A stretch of DNA of 64,000 nt from Rhyzopertha dominica (GCA_025024175.1 QCXZ01000003.1:39828257-39892256); one strand, 5' to 3'; numbered from the stretch's first letter, positions 12,791-27,000 are shown. Notes: generated from the sequence alone by a model not told the origin. Made by a program: numbers and translations.

Positions 12791-15700
12791 GTTGTGAACT
12801 ACACACTACTGGTTGTAACTACTGTATTGTAAATTGCATGCTGGAGTTGTTTGGTAGTTACAATTTTGGTGGTTTTGTTGATAACCACTTATGACACTCA
12901 TGTTAATGAAGCTACTTTAAAAGCTACCAAATGTGCCCAATTTGAAGTTCTTTGCCTGTTAGTGATGCTCTCTAACTTTTTGTGCTTTAAACTTTAAATG
13001 CACCATTTTGTATAAGGACGAATGTCCTCATATAGGAAAATAACTATGTTAAGGCAAATAAAGCTTCGTGAAAGTTTTGATTGCGACATATTGATTCGAC
13101 ATACATATGTATCCCGAAATTAATATTTGTAAAGTGAAATGTTTAATCACACTTTTAATTAAAAGGAAGTTTTTAACACGTGACATCATTTTTTGGCAGT
13201 CCAGAATAATTAACGATAAAGCATGTAACACTTTAAGACCGTATCGGATCGAAATAGCGCTGACTATTCGTATAACTAAAGTTATACAGATGCTTCCTGC
13301 AAATAAGCGAATTGCAGTCCATTGTGTTTATTGGCACATCGTGTTTGCAGATAAGTTGGAAACATTGTTGTCCGGGAAGCTGAAACACCCTGGGGAAACA
13401 AACTATCCACCGCGCTAGTTCTGATACATCGGTGTTTAATGAACCTGAACACACATGTGTCCTCTTTGTTGGAATGACAGCCAGCTTGGTGATGGTTTCT
13501 ATTAAAAGTTGTGTTGTATGAACTAAAATACACGTATGTATCTATTTGCGCCAGTCAGCAACGATCAACTATTAATAGAATGTATACAATAACTTTAATG
13601 CTGTACAAGTTTTCATCATCAGGTGATGAGAGAGTACGAGTACTTTGAAACAAGTAAAGTAGTTTTCTGTTTAATAACAAAATAGTACGGCGGAGGAGTT
13701 GGTAAAGAGTTACTTTTTATACAAACGTTCCGCGGCTTATACTGCTTTTTAAGGGATAATAATAACAGTCATCATATAATGAAATTATATGCGTTTCAAA
13801 ACTGCAACCTGTGAGATTAACAATCACGTGATTTATTAATTGGAATTAAGATGTCAATTTCATAATGAAGCCCAAGTCCAAATGTGCCGTTGTCAGTGAC
13901 TGTCAAGTAAGCAGTAATCACTAGAAAAACAAACAATAAATGACGAAACGTTGGTCCAAAAAATAACATTTCTTAGCGAATCCTCCAATTTTCTTACTGG
14001 TCAACAGTTAAAAAGGTTTTGAATACGTGCATAAACTATATCTAGATTGGCCATTGTTGAAGATGAAATCGTTTTGATGCACCACATTTTTCGTTGTAAG
14101 CAAGCATTTAGTGAAGGTGCAAATATTTAAATAGATATTTTATTATTTTGGTTCTTTTGCAGGTACTCTATACTGTGTGGTAAAGTTAAAATTAGTATCA
14201 AAGAATTTTGTGTGGTGTCAGTGCCCATTGTTTCACATAAAATAATACAATATTCATTCTTCACTGCACGAACTACCGCTTGCCGATTGTAGATCCAAAC
14301 GTATTTGTTTGGCTACTTTTCAGACCCTTGAAGCTTTACCGAAACTGTAAATTGACTCGCTTTTAAGCAAATGTAATTTGAGACGCTTAAGGGAGAGGAA
14401 GGAACGCATTGAAAAAGTTCGATTAGTTTTTATAAATGGCACCCTAAAGTGCATGGTTGCCTCCCTTACAAATATATTATGTACTTTAACGTTAACTTCC
14501 AAGATGGAAAACAGTAAAAGATATCACCGTGGTCTGTGCACAGGACATCATTTATAAAAAAAAACACAAAAAGAACAACAGTGAATCATATAGTAAAAGA
14601 AAATAGTAGTTGTTTTATTTGTTTCAATATGCAGAAGACAGTAAAATCGTCAAGCAATATTTGAAATAAATATATGATGCTAATTAATGTATTATGTATG
14701 CTAGTACAAAGACCCGGAATGGGTTTTTATAAATCCGATTTGACAGAAAATACTTTCAATAATTATATATTACAATATATATTATAAATATCAGCATATG
14801 TGCAAGAAAACAATAAAAAAAAATACAAAACCAACTGCCTATAATGCAAAATCAACCCTTTTTTATTTATAAGAAAGCAATGCAATTTATGAAAACAACG
14901 GTTTGATTAAAACGTAACANTGTTATTGAGATTACCATAAATGTTAAAATTGCTTTCCATTTACAACCGGACTGTGATATGATCGGTCAATAAAATGCCC
15001 TGTTGAATTCTGTGTCTATTGTGACGCANTGCTATNTTATTTCTTTCCCCGATAGATCTGACAGTNCACTGCTCTCTACGTCCAACCCTAAGTGCAGGAA
15101 TATTGCATTTCTTTCTTACTCAACAAATTTAAATAAATGTCACAAATGGAATTTTCTCTGGTGAAGTATGGACCTATATATTGTTTTAATCATTCCAGCG
15201 AGTTCGCGTCTTGAGGATGCTGCGTATGAATCTCTCTATATAGTGCAAAGCAAAACAAAGCGTTGCTTCATCAGAAGAAAAACTATTACATTTAGTTCAT
15301 CAAAGTAGGGTATTTTGCATAAGTGCAGTTTTCGATCTGGATCATCTCTACAATCATCTGGTGAAAGATACTGATTTTGAATAATTTTAGTCTTGTAGTC
15401 TTTGGAATTATGCGTGCTGATTTTTGGAGGATTTTAATCAATTGTTAATAAAACTTCAGAATGGTATTTTCATTGATTGCTGTTGTAAGTTTTTTACTTA
15501 ATGAAATACTTCGTACATATGAACTGTATAAAACGGTATATTTTTACTAATTCTGCGATATGAACAGAAAATGTTAAACAGGCAAACTTCAAAAAAAACG
15601 TTAACGGGCAAGCATCGTCAAAATTTAAATCTGATCAGTTTCTACAAGTTGTGTTATTGCTATTTTAACAATGTGATCTACTACAAGTTTTAAGAAACAA

Positions 15701-17707
15701 CCTAATCAAAGCAAATACCTTGTAGCCGAAAAGCATAAAGTATGATAATAATAATAATAATAAATAACACTAACATAAATCAATTTTGAAAAATAAAAGT
15801 TTGGTTGAGATTGTTGAACACTCAAGGAAGGCAAAAGTTAAAGAAATACAACCGAAACATAGTTAGTTTTTTTATTTAGAAGAAGGAACCATAACCCTCA
15901 ATACAAAATACAAACACAATTAACGAAGTTCCGCAAAAGAAACAAATAATAAAGTATGATATTAGGCGAAATATGCAGAAGGTAATTGAAAAAAGTTATG
16001 ATGTCATTAAGGTCAGAGCTAAACCGTACTGTTAAGAAGTTGAAGCAAAAATTGGAAGAGCACGTGTACTTCAACATATTAATCATATAATTTTAATTGT
16101 GAACAATGGGCTTAGTGATTTTTAGAGATTATTGAATATAATGTGACACCATCATAAGGCAAAGACAAAGATATTATAAGCCTATTATATATTATATAGC
16201 TTAGTTTTTTCCACATGGGGATAAAAGAAGTACAAGCTTCTATTTCTTTGAAACGTATAACAAGTAGACGTAACGCAACGGTATTTAAATCAGTTCCAAT
16301 ATTATTTAGTTATTATGAAAATCGGCTGCTCGTTAGGCTCGCCCGTGAGCATGCAACTTTGTCAGTGCACTTGCGTTTCTTCACGTAGTGTGCTCTTGTC
16401 TTCCTTTTCCTGCTCCTGTAACCGCGATTTTCTTTCCGTTTTTGAGTAATCGTACAGTACTTTAACCATTGAGGCGGAACCCTAACCATAGGCGTGTTGT
16501 AATTTTAATCAACGGTACTACAAGACACCGATTGTTTTCAATATAACCGGATATGAATTTGCTTACGGCATATAAGAAAATATCCCTACCGAGTTATATG
16601 AAAATTAAGACTACATATATTTGTAACTGTTGATATTCATAGGAAGCGGAAACGAAATAAAAAGAAATAAATAAGAGATCCTGCATAAATCTCTATTTAC
16701 ATTGATTGTAATTGAGAGCAAAAACCTTTTCTTCGGATGGCTTTAATTTCTTTAGGAAGACCATAAGACCTTTTTAATATTTCGACTAAGGATGCACCCT
16801 TCCAAACAAACACACCATATGTATATAACATGCACACACTTGTACAAACTGCCTCTACGCCTTTCTGCAGTTCAGCGTAAAATCGCCTTTTGGAGGGTAG
16901 TACAATGTACAAACAGGGTAAGATGTAAACCTATAATATTTATACAATGACAAATAGATGTCGACATTGTATTTGTGTAGGCGAATTGATTATCTGGCTA
17001 TCGCTAATTGTAAAATATTTGCAATGCAAACGTTGTTAAACAATGATTTGTGTATGGAAAAATAAAAATATTAATTAACCACAAATTTGTTATCATTTTA
17101 TAAACATCAATGATTTGTGTGTCTGTCCGACCACATACAAATGCAATGTTTTATCTGTGATTGTCCTTGTTTGGATATTCAATGTATTTACTAACCGATA
17201 TTATGACTAATTTCCTGTAAAACACAGATTTATGTTGAAGCACTTTTCGTAACTGGCTATTCCTATTTATTTTCATATGATTGTTACAGTTATTTTTATG
17301 AAACAAAAATTAACAAAACAATTACATCTAACGGTTCGCCGCATTTTAAATTTGACGCCTAATGCAAATAGTAGCCAACCTATCAAAATATTTAAATTGG
17401 TTGTCCTAAACAACCCCTAAATACCAAACATTGTTCTAATATTTCACTATAAAAGTTGTTATAAAATATCCAAAACAGTCAAAATAATCCAATTTTTGGA
17501 GTATTAATCTAATAAATTACAAGTGAAAATCGCGAGAACTGCTAACTCATTTAATGCTGTTAAGATGACCGGTTTAGAGCAGGAAAATAGGAAAGACTTT
17601 TACTACACTTATGTATTTATCACATACTGAACACAAAATATGAACTTTAATACTCTGTGTCTGTTAGTAAGTCACTTTTGGACTAAGGTAAGTTGTATAT
17701 CTGAAAA

Positions 17708-17826
17708 ATTATTTGTCAACTTTGACAGGGATTCGAACCAAGACCTTTAGGTTAACGCCGCAATGTAAAGTCAACTACACCGCCAAAACTAGTTCGATTC
17801 CCATTCAAAGCTGACAAACAATTTAA
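17708..17826 (-). repeat. tRNA-derived SINE-like sequence forming a hairpin
   Basis: The minus strand carries GGCGGTGTAGTTGACTTTAC (A-box region) and, about 30 bases later, a perfect Pol III B box GGTTCGAATCC. Unusually, the B-box arm (17708-17743) is repeated in inverted orientation at 17792-17826: one arm has ATTCGAACC and the other TTCGATTCC, each joined to a matching TTTGTCAACTTTGA-like flank. The unit can fold into a hairpin of about 35-bp imperfect arms around the A-box region. Confidence 0.6.
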
Positions 17827-18105
17827 ATTTGTATTAGATTTACAAATAAACAGTAGATGGGCATAATTTTGCAATTTCTATTATAAAACGTCTTGCAAAA
17901 GCTTATGCCCCTTAACATTATCATTCTCGATATCGCCCTATATACGATGGGTCGGCTTCTCTTCTCTGTGTTAAAGTTAATATTACGTAAAATCAAGGCT
18001 ATAGCCATGACAATACCTTGCACTGAGGTATGTGATTGGTTTAAATTTTAAATAAAGGGTTGATTTTAGCTTAAAATAGAGAAGAGAAACCGACCCGATT
18101 AGTTT

Positions 18106-18792
18106 AAAAAACCGCTGCAAATTGAATCAATACTTCCACATCCAATTGTCAAAATGACATTTATGTGTTTATTTCTTATACTATACGATTAGTAATCAGG
18201 TTTTGAGCATTTNTTCTCTCTACGCATTTTTTCTAAGACAAAGGGTCCTCGTGATATTAACAAAAATACATAAATTTTTAAAATCTGTTTTTTCCAAATA
18301 ACTCGAGTATTAACTTAACAAAAAAATTACAAGAGTGCTTTCCGATCAGAATTTAAGACATTTTTTGTGAGAAATTTTATTTTCTATCTGATAGTATTGT
18401 CATTTTTTTAATATATTAAATATATTCGGGGATATTTAGGAAAAATCGTTTTCTTTAAGTGACGCTTTTTACTCGCAGTTATACTTCTAATCACATACTA
18501 AAACGAAAAAAAAAATAAATAAAAATTTGCAAAATTTCCTGATATCCTACTTACCCCAAAAACAATAGGTAGCTTTGGGTAGTTGAGATCTATACGTTTG
18601 CCAAATTTTAAGTTTATATATTAAGTCTTTCGAAAGTTATCGTGTCCACAAACAAAACCACAGACACGCAGACACACCGACACAGACACAGACAAAAAAT
18701 TTTTTGCTCAAATTTAGTTTTTTACGTTTTCGACCATTTTACAGCGAATGAGCAACTAAAAATTTTAAAAAATTTTTTTTCGCGATACAATA
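18106..18792 (+). repeat. dispersed repeat family X, copy 1 (internally deleted)
   Basis: It is alignable in direct orientation with 34711-35540. Shared landmarks in order are AAACCGCTGCAAATTGAAT, TCAGGTTTTGAGCATTT, GTCCTCGTGATATTAAC, an AAGTGACGCTTTTT block, and GAAAGTTATCGTGTCCACAA followed by a CAGACAC-rich tail, ending CGCGATACAATA. This copy lacks about 125 bases found in copy 2 around 34950-35075. There is no coding capacity. The class is not known to me; the Cs/GACA tail resembles 3' ends of non-autonomous retroposons. Confidence 0.8.
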
Positions 18793-18850
18793 CTTCCCAT
18801 CCGTTTGATGTGGAAGTAATTAGGCGAAGACTATTCGTATAAATGTTATG

Positions 18851-19523
18851 TATAGTTTGTGATTTGAAAGTTGAGCCTCACATCACGATTTCGCGAATCA
18901 AGCACCGACAACTAATTTTATTGTTGTGCCGTTCGTGCTTGCGTTGCTTATATGGAGTGCCATTTAGGACGTACGTCTCCTACGGATTAGACATACGTGC
19001 CCGATTCTCTCTCTTTCTAATAGTAGCTGTCATGATGTAGATGCTGCGCGAACGTATGTCGCCAACTAATGTCATCACTGACATTTCATCAGTGGCGTTG
19101 CATTATTATTTGTAGTGAGTGCCTCGTGGTTTTATCTTGTGATTTTGCAGACTTTGTATTGAACCTTTAGTGCGAGTGTAGTTTATATCAAAAGAACTTG
19201 TGTAAGTTGGCGTACCTATAATATTAGTGTCTACTGCGTCACGAATTTATTTTATTTTAGTGGTGCAACGCGATATTTGGACTTACGCTTTCCCATATTT
19301 AATTCGTAAGTAAATATTTCGTTTGCTTTTTATGCATAATTTTTTTAACAACAGTAAGTTTTTTGAGTCTTATTTCATGTTTGTCGATGTATGTAGTCTT
19401 TATGGAAGCGCACATTATGTATAATTTGTAGCCCGCTAAACAGCACGCCACTGAAAAAATTTGATTTGAACCATACACTTTAGATTTATGACGTGAGGCT
19501 CAAGTTTCAAATCACAAACTATA
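18851..19523. mobile_element. MITE-like element with 34-bp inverted termini and TA flanks
   Basis: The left end TATAGTTTGTGATTTGAAAG continuing TTGAGCCTCACATCA is matched in reverse complement by the right end (19490-19523) with about two mismatches. The outermost TA on each side is consistent with a TA target duplication, as for Tc1/mariner-type MITEs. The 673-bp interior has no open frame of note. It starts about 60 bases after dispersed repeat X ends. Confidence 0.7.
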
Positions 19524-21100
19524 CCTACTAATAATTCGTGTTTTGTGTGCGCTCTCCGACTTCATTGGAAGTTAAAATTTAGTATCGGGAATAAAACGAA
19601 ACCGTTAACTAGCTTTCATTTCAACTCTTCTAGTATACTAAACCCATATGCGTAAGTCTAACCGCTAATAATAATCTAAAGGTCCTGCCTTGAATTTGGT
19701 TAACATGACGCGTATTAACCCCAGGGGTCTGACAAGCCAGCACAGCTTTAAAGGTGGCTTTCCCTCTTCCGCTGAATCGTAATCAACACGAAATCTAAGG
19801 GGGCGGAGGCTAAGTGGCGAGTTATATTTAATACACACGAAATTGCATTTCGTCCTTCGATCCTGCTCAGGTTGAGCGGAAGGCAGGGGTTGACGAACAG
19901 TAAGGGCATAGTCGAAGATTCTGAGAACTTGTAAGAGCAGCAATTAAACTGCAGGGTTGTAGATGAATGAAGTAATGAAATCATACAGCAACGCAATTCA
20001 CATAAAAATATATCTAGCTAATGCAGCTCATTACCGTTTCCTACCTAACCGTATCCTGCAAATTTATGCCCGTATTTCGGAACCCGTTGACCACTAAATA
20101 ACAAATGCAAGGATATGGTGAAGCTGCGGAAAGTAAGAGTAATTACAAATAATTTAGTAATTTGGTGTCAACTTCACACTTCCCACTTTCCAACACTAGA
20201 CTGAATTGTTTATTGCTGCTTAGTGTTCAATTGGAAGACTTAGCACTCAGAAAACATTCATTAATAACAAAGCAACTCGCTCTTTTGACGTCTTTAACCT
20301 TTTCGCAGCTACCCACACAATAAAATCTTTTTTTAGTAAATAGGAAATTACCTTTGCCAGTCCTCTGATTAAATTGCTGTTAAATATTGTTTACGTAATT
20401 GCGTGTATCTAATTTATTTATGCTTAATTATTTATTCTACAAACAAGAAGTATTTGCAAATGGGTTTACTTTTGCTTGAAATTTTTAAAAGTCCTTTATG
20501 TCAGATTTCGAAAAAACCTATTTGTAATCGGATACCAAATTATCGATAACGTTTTATTTTGTACAAAATAAATAGAAGACATATTTTTTTTATATCTGGA
20601 CACAATTCAATTCATGATGGAGAAAGAAAACCCTCCCTTATAACCATCTTCCAGCCAAGCTGTTGATTCTCCATTTTAACATTAAACATTCGGTCAACAA
20701 AAGCAACTAAGACGGATTGAGTCTTACATTTGCACTCTAAAAGTGCACTAAGCAGTCCACCAACCTATAATTTTATTGCTAGAAGCTGGAAGCCAAGAGC
20801 TAACCTGGTACCTTCCTGATTGCGCGCTGCGCTTTACACTTTGGTACTAAACAGCTCTAAAATGACACTAAACAGTTTATCTACACATTACTATAGTCTA
20901 TACTCTATAGTGATGGAAGTTGGGGTGCATAAAATCCTCTAATCAAGAACCTGAAAACAAACTGATTTGTCTGACATTAATAAGTTGTCCACGCCGTGTA
21001 TCTCCCTTTTCCTAACTAGTATCTTTTAAGGTGCATTTATCGACTTAAAGTAAAAACTAGAGGCGACCACAAACAGAAACCTTCAACAATTGAAGGGACT
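19524..21100. other. no gene recognised
   Basis: It contains one GC-richer patch (19665-19950) in which two minus-strand frames of 80-90 codons are open. Neither shows a motif I recognise; GC content alone explains the openness. The rest is AT-rich and unremarkable. Confidence 0.4.
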
Positions 21101-21109
21101 GAAAATCTG

Positions 21110-21850
21110 GGGACAGATTGCAAAGGGCAAGTTACAAAGACTTGCTTGTCTGGCAATAACGGGAACGATGCGTAAAACGCCTGTCGCTTCATGAAAATTT
21201 TGCTAGATCTGCCCCTTACACCTTGTTGTATGATAGCAATGATAGCAGCATATAGGCTGACAATGACGGGTCATGAAAAAGTACTCGCACCGAAGCATAG
21301 CATAATGAAATGGAGGACCTATAATAACAAGCGGATCCGAATCATGACCGACAATTAAGCGCTTCTGAGAGCCTTAGAAGGCCAAACTACACACTACATG
21401 GTGATAAATGAATGCCTAGATCACACCCAGATACACTTCGTGTCTTAATAACATACAACAGAGTTATTCTAGAGTGGGTTGGTGGACAACAAGAGATCGA
21501 AGGCAATAACACAGCAGACCTACCAGCAGAAAAAAGAGCGAAAGAATCTTTAGTTAGGAAAGGAATATCAACTTTACTGGATGAACTTAACCGGACGACG
21601 ACAATCATAGGGAGTTACAGAGCTGCTGCAATTAAGCAGGCCTCATATAAGAACAGTAATTGGACTTTTTTACATTGGTGCTTTAGATAACACTTAATCA
21701 AGAATGACGCTATACGGCGGAAGTACATGGAAGGGGCTGAAACTCCCTGCTTTATTCTATGTGATTGCCCAGTTATTTGGGGTACCATTTGCAGAACCTG
21801 ATGAGATTGCAGAAGCAGACTGCATTCTAAAACTTACTGAGAATTCAGGA
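21110..21850 (+). pseudogene. Jockey/R1-like LINE relic: RT C-terminus, RNase H and Cys-rich tail
   Basis: Plus-strand translation, with frameshifts and stops, shows three landmarks in the expected order. First, LQRLACLAITGTMRKTPVA near 21135-21190, a conserved block after the RT domain in Jockey/R1-group LINEs. Second, an RNase H segment with LRALEGQ and VILEWVGGQQEIEGNNTAD (21410-21525), equivalent to the usual LxWVPGHxGIEGNExAD; the catalytic-loop histidine is replaced by Gln. Third, YMEGAETPCFILCDCP (21725-21770), the Cys/His tail. The element is 5' truncated and dead. Confidence 0.85.
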
Positions 21851-23490
21851 TAATTTAATTATTTGAGAATACAGGTTTACACTTGCGTTGCGTAATAATT
21901 CGATGAAGAAAAACACCTACTCATGCATGATGAAGTATGAAGCCTGCAGTTAACTTGTTTATACAATTTTAATACAACTTGTGTTTACAAATATTTATTT
22001 ATGCTGTAAAAATAAGAAAATTTTAACAGAAAATATGTTTCAAATATATTTATGTATTACATACTTGTGATACAAATTTCGGTATTGAAATCATGTAGCA
22101 TTAAGAATCGAATTACCCTTCCTCTATGCTCAAAATTTGTATAAACCATGATTAGACTAAGCTTTTTGGATATTAATGTACACTTTCAAACTACGAGTTG
22201 ACTTTTTCGAACGCTACTACGTTTTGCACATCATACTTTGCGGGTAACCGTGATAATGTCAGGATGAATAAAATACGCTCGCTAACAACATGCTTAGAAC
22301 GACTGGACATTAGGACAGATTAACTTTAGAACGAATGAAGCCATCTCAAACATTCTAACTTACAGATTTCATTAATTGTCAATTACATACTTGCTGAATA
22401 TCAACCATATTTTTAAACTTTTTTAGCAACCTTGATGGGCATACAAAAACGTATGATTTATGAGACAGTACCCATTTGTTGAAAACTTGTTCTCAACATT
22501 CGGTGCACGAACTTTCCATAAATTTGATTCCTGCAGAACATACGCTGGTCTATATTATTATTTGATGACAACGCCAACCTAACAAAAGGTGCCGGCTCCT
22601 CCTTCTATCCTTGAACGCCTGCAAGTAACAGCCACCGTCGCAGGAAGACGCCGCGACGCAGAGGCCGCCTGGCCATCTGGCACGGTTCCATTTCAGCAGG
22701 AGGGGCAATAAAGTAGATGGGGGGCAGTTTATTGATAGGAAGTTGCTGCCAGATAATGTCCGGGTACATGGCGCTCTAACCTTTTGTTCGTTTTCGTGGA
22801 TAACGTACAAGACATCCGGAGTACAAATATTTGGAGCTGGCAGTGCAGGTTCCAGCGACCGCATCAATATGGGAGGAGCCTGTGTTTCTTAAGTACTGTA
22901 AAATATTTCTGGTGTGGATAGGTTAGGTACGCTAATGAAATAGAAGTGTTTTTCGAGAAACAAGACTTTCAAGCTATATAAAAGAATTTTAAGGAAACCG
23001 ATAGGGATAAAGGACTTACATCTTTAATGTACAAATGTGTATAGTTAGTTGTTACTTAAGTAATAAATCTGTATTGGAAACATTATGACGTAACCTCTGG
23101 ATAATAAATAAATGTTAAATGTTATGTTACCTCAACATATTTCTTACTGATGATGAAAACTTACCAAATTATGCTAAATTACTGACCTTATTTAAGTTCT
23201 CATGCATCGCTCCGAATCCATTTTGCATTTACTGAAGTGACAATGTCAATATTACAAATTGAGGTCACATCCATTTTTACACATAAGTATCTCTTAAGCT
23301 ATAAGTAATATTTTCAAGGATATGTCTATTTTATTAAGAAATTCTGAACCTGCAACATGGACATTCAGTGCCCCTGTTTTCGAAATAGTAAGCGTGAAAC
23401 TACCACAACACTATAAATATGAAGTGTATTAAGAGTATATGATATATGCTACTGGTAGCAAATACCTACAAGACCTAATGAATGTATAGA
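21851..23490. other. no gene recognised
   Basis: AT-rich apart from 22580-22870, where GC content rises and a 105-codon minus-strand frame is open without recognisable motifs. I see no splice-flanked exon or element termini. Confidence 0.4.
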
Positions 23491-23499
23491 ATACTAAAC

Positions 23500-24065
23500 T
23501 ACATAAACAGGATATGAACGAATATTTGGCCCAAAACCAATACGGAAACTTCAGTATTAACGATCTGGCGTCCTTGCTGGCCTCTGCGTCAGATAGAATG
23601 CGTCATAAAATTGTCATCAAGAAATTGCCTGACACGAGCAGCATTTTCATTCAACTCCTCATCCTGTTCCATACTGCATGATGTCAACGATATGGGGATA
23701 AATTGGTGTGCCTAGCATATCGAGATAAAACTGGCTGTTGCGATTTTCCTCAAGGAAGAAAGAAATCACCTAATATTTTTGGCCTCTGAGTCAAGTGAGG
23801 ATTAACATCGCTCCAGTATCTGCAGTTATATCGTAGACGCGTCTAAGAAGCAAGTTTTGTAAAGGAAATGTAGATTATTGTTAATACACAGAATTCCAGN
23901 CTATCNAAATTGTATTTATCGAATTCATGCGNCAAGTGGATTTTGAAAGGATGAAGTTTNTCTTCGTNGAGGATCCTGAAGACAGATAACATGCTGACTC
24001 CAGAAAGTTCATCAACCCCGGACCAGTTCACATTTTCGATTCTAAACCCATCCAGTCTCCCCAAA
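23500..24065 (-). pseudogene. mariner-superfamily DDE transposase relic 1
   Basis: The minus strand reads, in order and across frameshifts, VFRIL, KLHPFKIHL and LEFC (end of the helix-turn-helix/linker), then CRYWSDVNPH (23830-23790), then YPHIVDIMQYG, then ENAARVRQFLDDNF (near 23650-23610). This is the collinear pattern of the widespread insect transposases annotated near DUF4817/mariner Mos1-type (typically HPYKxxLxQEL, RYWSDxNPHW, GAxxHYARxVREFLD). Several stops and N calls are present, and no termini were identified. Confidence 0.75.
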
Positions 24066-24069
24066 TCTT

Positions 24070-27000
24070 TCCGTAAGTTTTAAGACCTATGAGATAATTA
24101 TGATTTTAGAAAGAAACGGTGTCACTATCAAAGACAAACAAAAGAAATGATCTGAGGTTTCGATTACACCCTTTGTCACATAAGAAAAGCTTCAAATAAT
24201 TGTCTGAATTGTTCGAACCTGTGTCAAATAATTATTGGAGGTAGTTTTCTTTGAAAAAGATTACAGGTGTAACCGAAACACCAAATCAATAATCTTTTGT
24301 CAGTGATAGATAGTAGCAGCGTTTTTTTTTTCGAAAACATAATTATCTGATAATATGGACGCTCCTATTTGAGAGATCCGCAGATACATTTTCGTTTTCT
24401 TGAATTAGCAAACAAAAAATGGGTCTTTTGTACTTTTAATGAAATGGAAGTAATTTAACATTTGCTGATTGAAACTGAATATTTCGAATAACCATAATTT
24501 CAAACAACTGGTTTTCATTTAAACACCCGGTCTAATGCTTTAGACAAAGAGTTTATTACATAAATAAAGGGTAACTGCTTCTTGTTTTATTTCTAGTTTC
24601 GTCGCATTTTCTGGAAATGTTTTACTGGTATGACCTCGGGCAGGACATAAATTGCACAGCACTCTGTTCATTACGTTCAACAATGTGTAAACAATTTTCG
24701 CACAATGATTGTTGAGATCTGTTTACATTTCCTTCCTCGGGTAAAGATAGGATTGTTAATATCTGCGAGAGTTCACCCCTTATGTATGATTGTAAACAGG
24801 TTACGAGTTAATTTTGAACTAACGTAGTAGTCGTGGAAAACAAATGGAATCTAAAATAAAAGTTAACTTGAAAAGTGTAAAAAGCCTCTTTTGAGTCGGC
24901 TCTGTCTCGAGTCTTTTAAATGAATTAGAGTTTAATTAACTAGCACATTTAAACACTTACGCTCCTACAATTCATTTAGCGCACGATTAATCTATACATT
25001 ATAACTAATATATAATCGTTATTCACACATCAATGGGCCCTCCTGTTGCTAAGCTACCATTCCAGTTTTACATAGTCGGTCATTTTGAGCGGGTATGTTT
25101 AACAAACTTTGGTTCTGAAAAATTTAGGTTGTTAAAATGCCAGCAGAAATTTTTGATGAATCTTCTACATGATTCACAATTGTCAAAAACAACAAAATTC
25201 AGTAAAAAATCATGAGCTGTGTAGCTATGAAGCTAAAAATGGGATGTTACATTTATGTTTCTTTTCACTGTAGCTCTTGCAAGCATTAAACAAAACATTC
25301 CACAATGGAAAGAAATACACAAAGTGCAAACTGGACTCCGGGCGTTGTAAAGTAATATAACGTCCGATAAAACCAACCACTTAGCGTAATTTGATACATT
25401 TTCATCAGGAGGTGGAAATGCGCTGACATTTCATGTAACAAAAAAATTCGTTTTAGTGTCTGAATATTTCATTAAACATCCAAACTGTGGGAAAATGCTA
25501 TTACAGTAAAAGGGTGAGAAGCAAAAGTGTTAGAGCTTCGAAATATACTTAATACAAAATTTAAAACCCTTGACACTTGACTTCTCAGCAGATATAGCAA
25601 GCAAGTTTTAACTTAACAAAGAATCGCACGCTTAAATATCTCATATCTCTCACGTTGGAAACAACCTGTATTGGACGTAGGTGTCTCCGTATTTGCATTG
25701 AAATCGAAACCTTTACACTTTTCAGGTAGTGGTACTTACTTTATACAACTGATCCAGCATTACAATAGTAAAAGAAAGCTTTTATACTGATTACAGGTGC
25801 AATCGAAATATCAGCTGCTCTATAAATGTTTTGTCATGTTTTTNATTCAATGCACAAATTGAATTAAATTTCTAAANCCTTTCTACTTGTAACTTTATTA
25901 TGAACCAGTCCGAAACAGCCAATTATCTTAATCAAGTAGCAATATATAATGAAGATATTATAGCTGAGAAAAACTTTAAAGGATGCAAATGAAATAATTG
26001 TGGTATATTTGGTATTATGTAAAGCATAAGGCAAAGAAAAGATTTAAATCACTTCTAAGGATGAACAAGGAAACAGAGTTCATGCATGTGCAAGTAAAAT
26101 GTCATTATCCAATACACTTATTCAATCAACTGTAAGTGTCATTAAAGTAGTATCCAAAACTATTTGAAATAAAAGTTTCTTTTCTGTTTTATGGGACACT
26201 ACTTGGTATACTATATCGCATTTTATTTTGCATTATTTTTATTACGCATTTTACTACACCTATTAGCTATCGTTCAAACTGNTANTACTTATCCATTTGC
26301 ACTGTTTCTACCTTTAGAAGCTACTAGATATAAACGTGTAAGANTTTCACGATCTTTATACAAGGCTTCTATAAATGATTTATGTAACGCGGGCGGCGTT
26401 GATTACTGAATTCTTTGTGCCGCCTTTTTGTAACTGCTGCCAAGCTACAATATACTCGGCGATAGTAGTGAAGGTTGCAGATCAATGTCACACCACAGCT
26501 CCGAAATGTGAGCTTTCTGCGACCTTAAAGTTAATTATCCCACAAAACAGTACAGAATACATTGAAAATACATACTCCCAGGCGTTTAAGATTTTTATAT
26601 TTTACGCTATGCGTTCGCTATTAGACACCACAATACTAGTTCTGCAAGTAAATAATCTTAATACATATATATCCAAAACAGACACAAACATAACTATCTA
26701 GCAAAACCAAATTAGGGAAAATAACCTAGTAATAAGAAAATACTTGGTATAAAACATAAATAACGTCGCATATAATACTGTCTGTTTAAAATACTAAAAT
26801 CCAAAGCCTAATAGTCTTGCAAGTGCAAAAAATCGTAAGGGAGAATATATCGACATATCATATACATGTAGCTTCAATTTCAGTAGTTACTGAGATACTA
26901 AGTTGGTATGAAAGACGTATTTTATCTGAATACTTATAGCTTCTCCACTAACTATATCTCCAATTAAGTTTCAGAACAACTACTTCAGCTTAGGATGCCC

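Larger units (their letters stand above)
8711..17690. other. AT-rich noncoding DNA, no gene recognised
   Basis: No exon or mobile-element coding sequence could be recognised apart from the two patches listed separately (9958-10310 and 11960-12790). Short open frames here, including a 103-codon one at 13107-13418 on the plus strand, have no recognisable motif and AT-driven composition. A short ATA/TAA run lies near 15743. Confidence 0.5.

Noticed and set aside
13565..13680. Second hammerhead-like motif (GTGATGA ... stem ... GAAAC)
   Set aside because: The first invariant base of the core is wrong and no stem I or III could be drawn.
19665..19996. Two overlapping minus-strand frames of 80-90 codons
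   Set aside because: Both are open only because of local GC content; neither has motifs or splice context.
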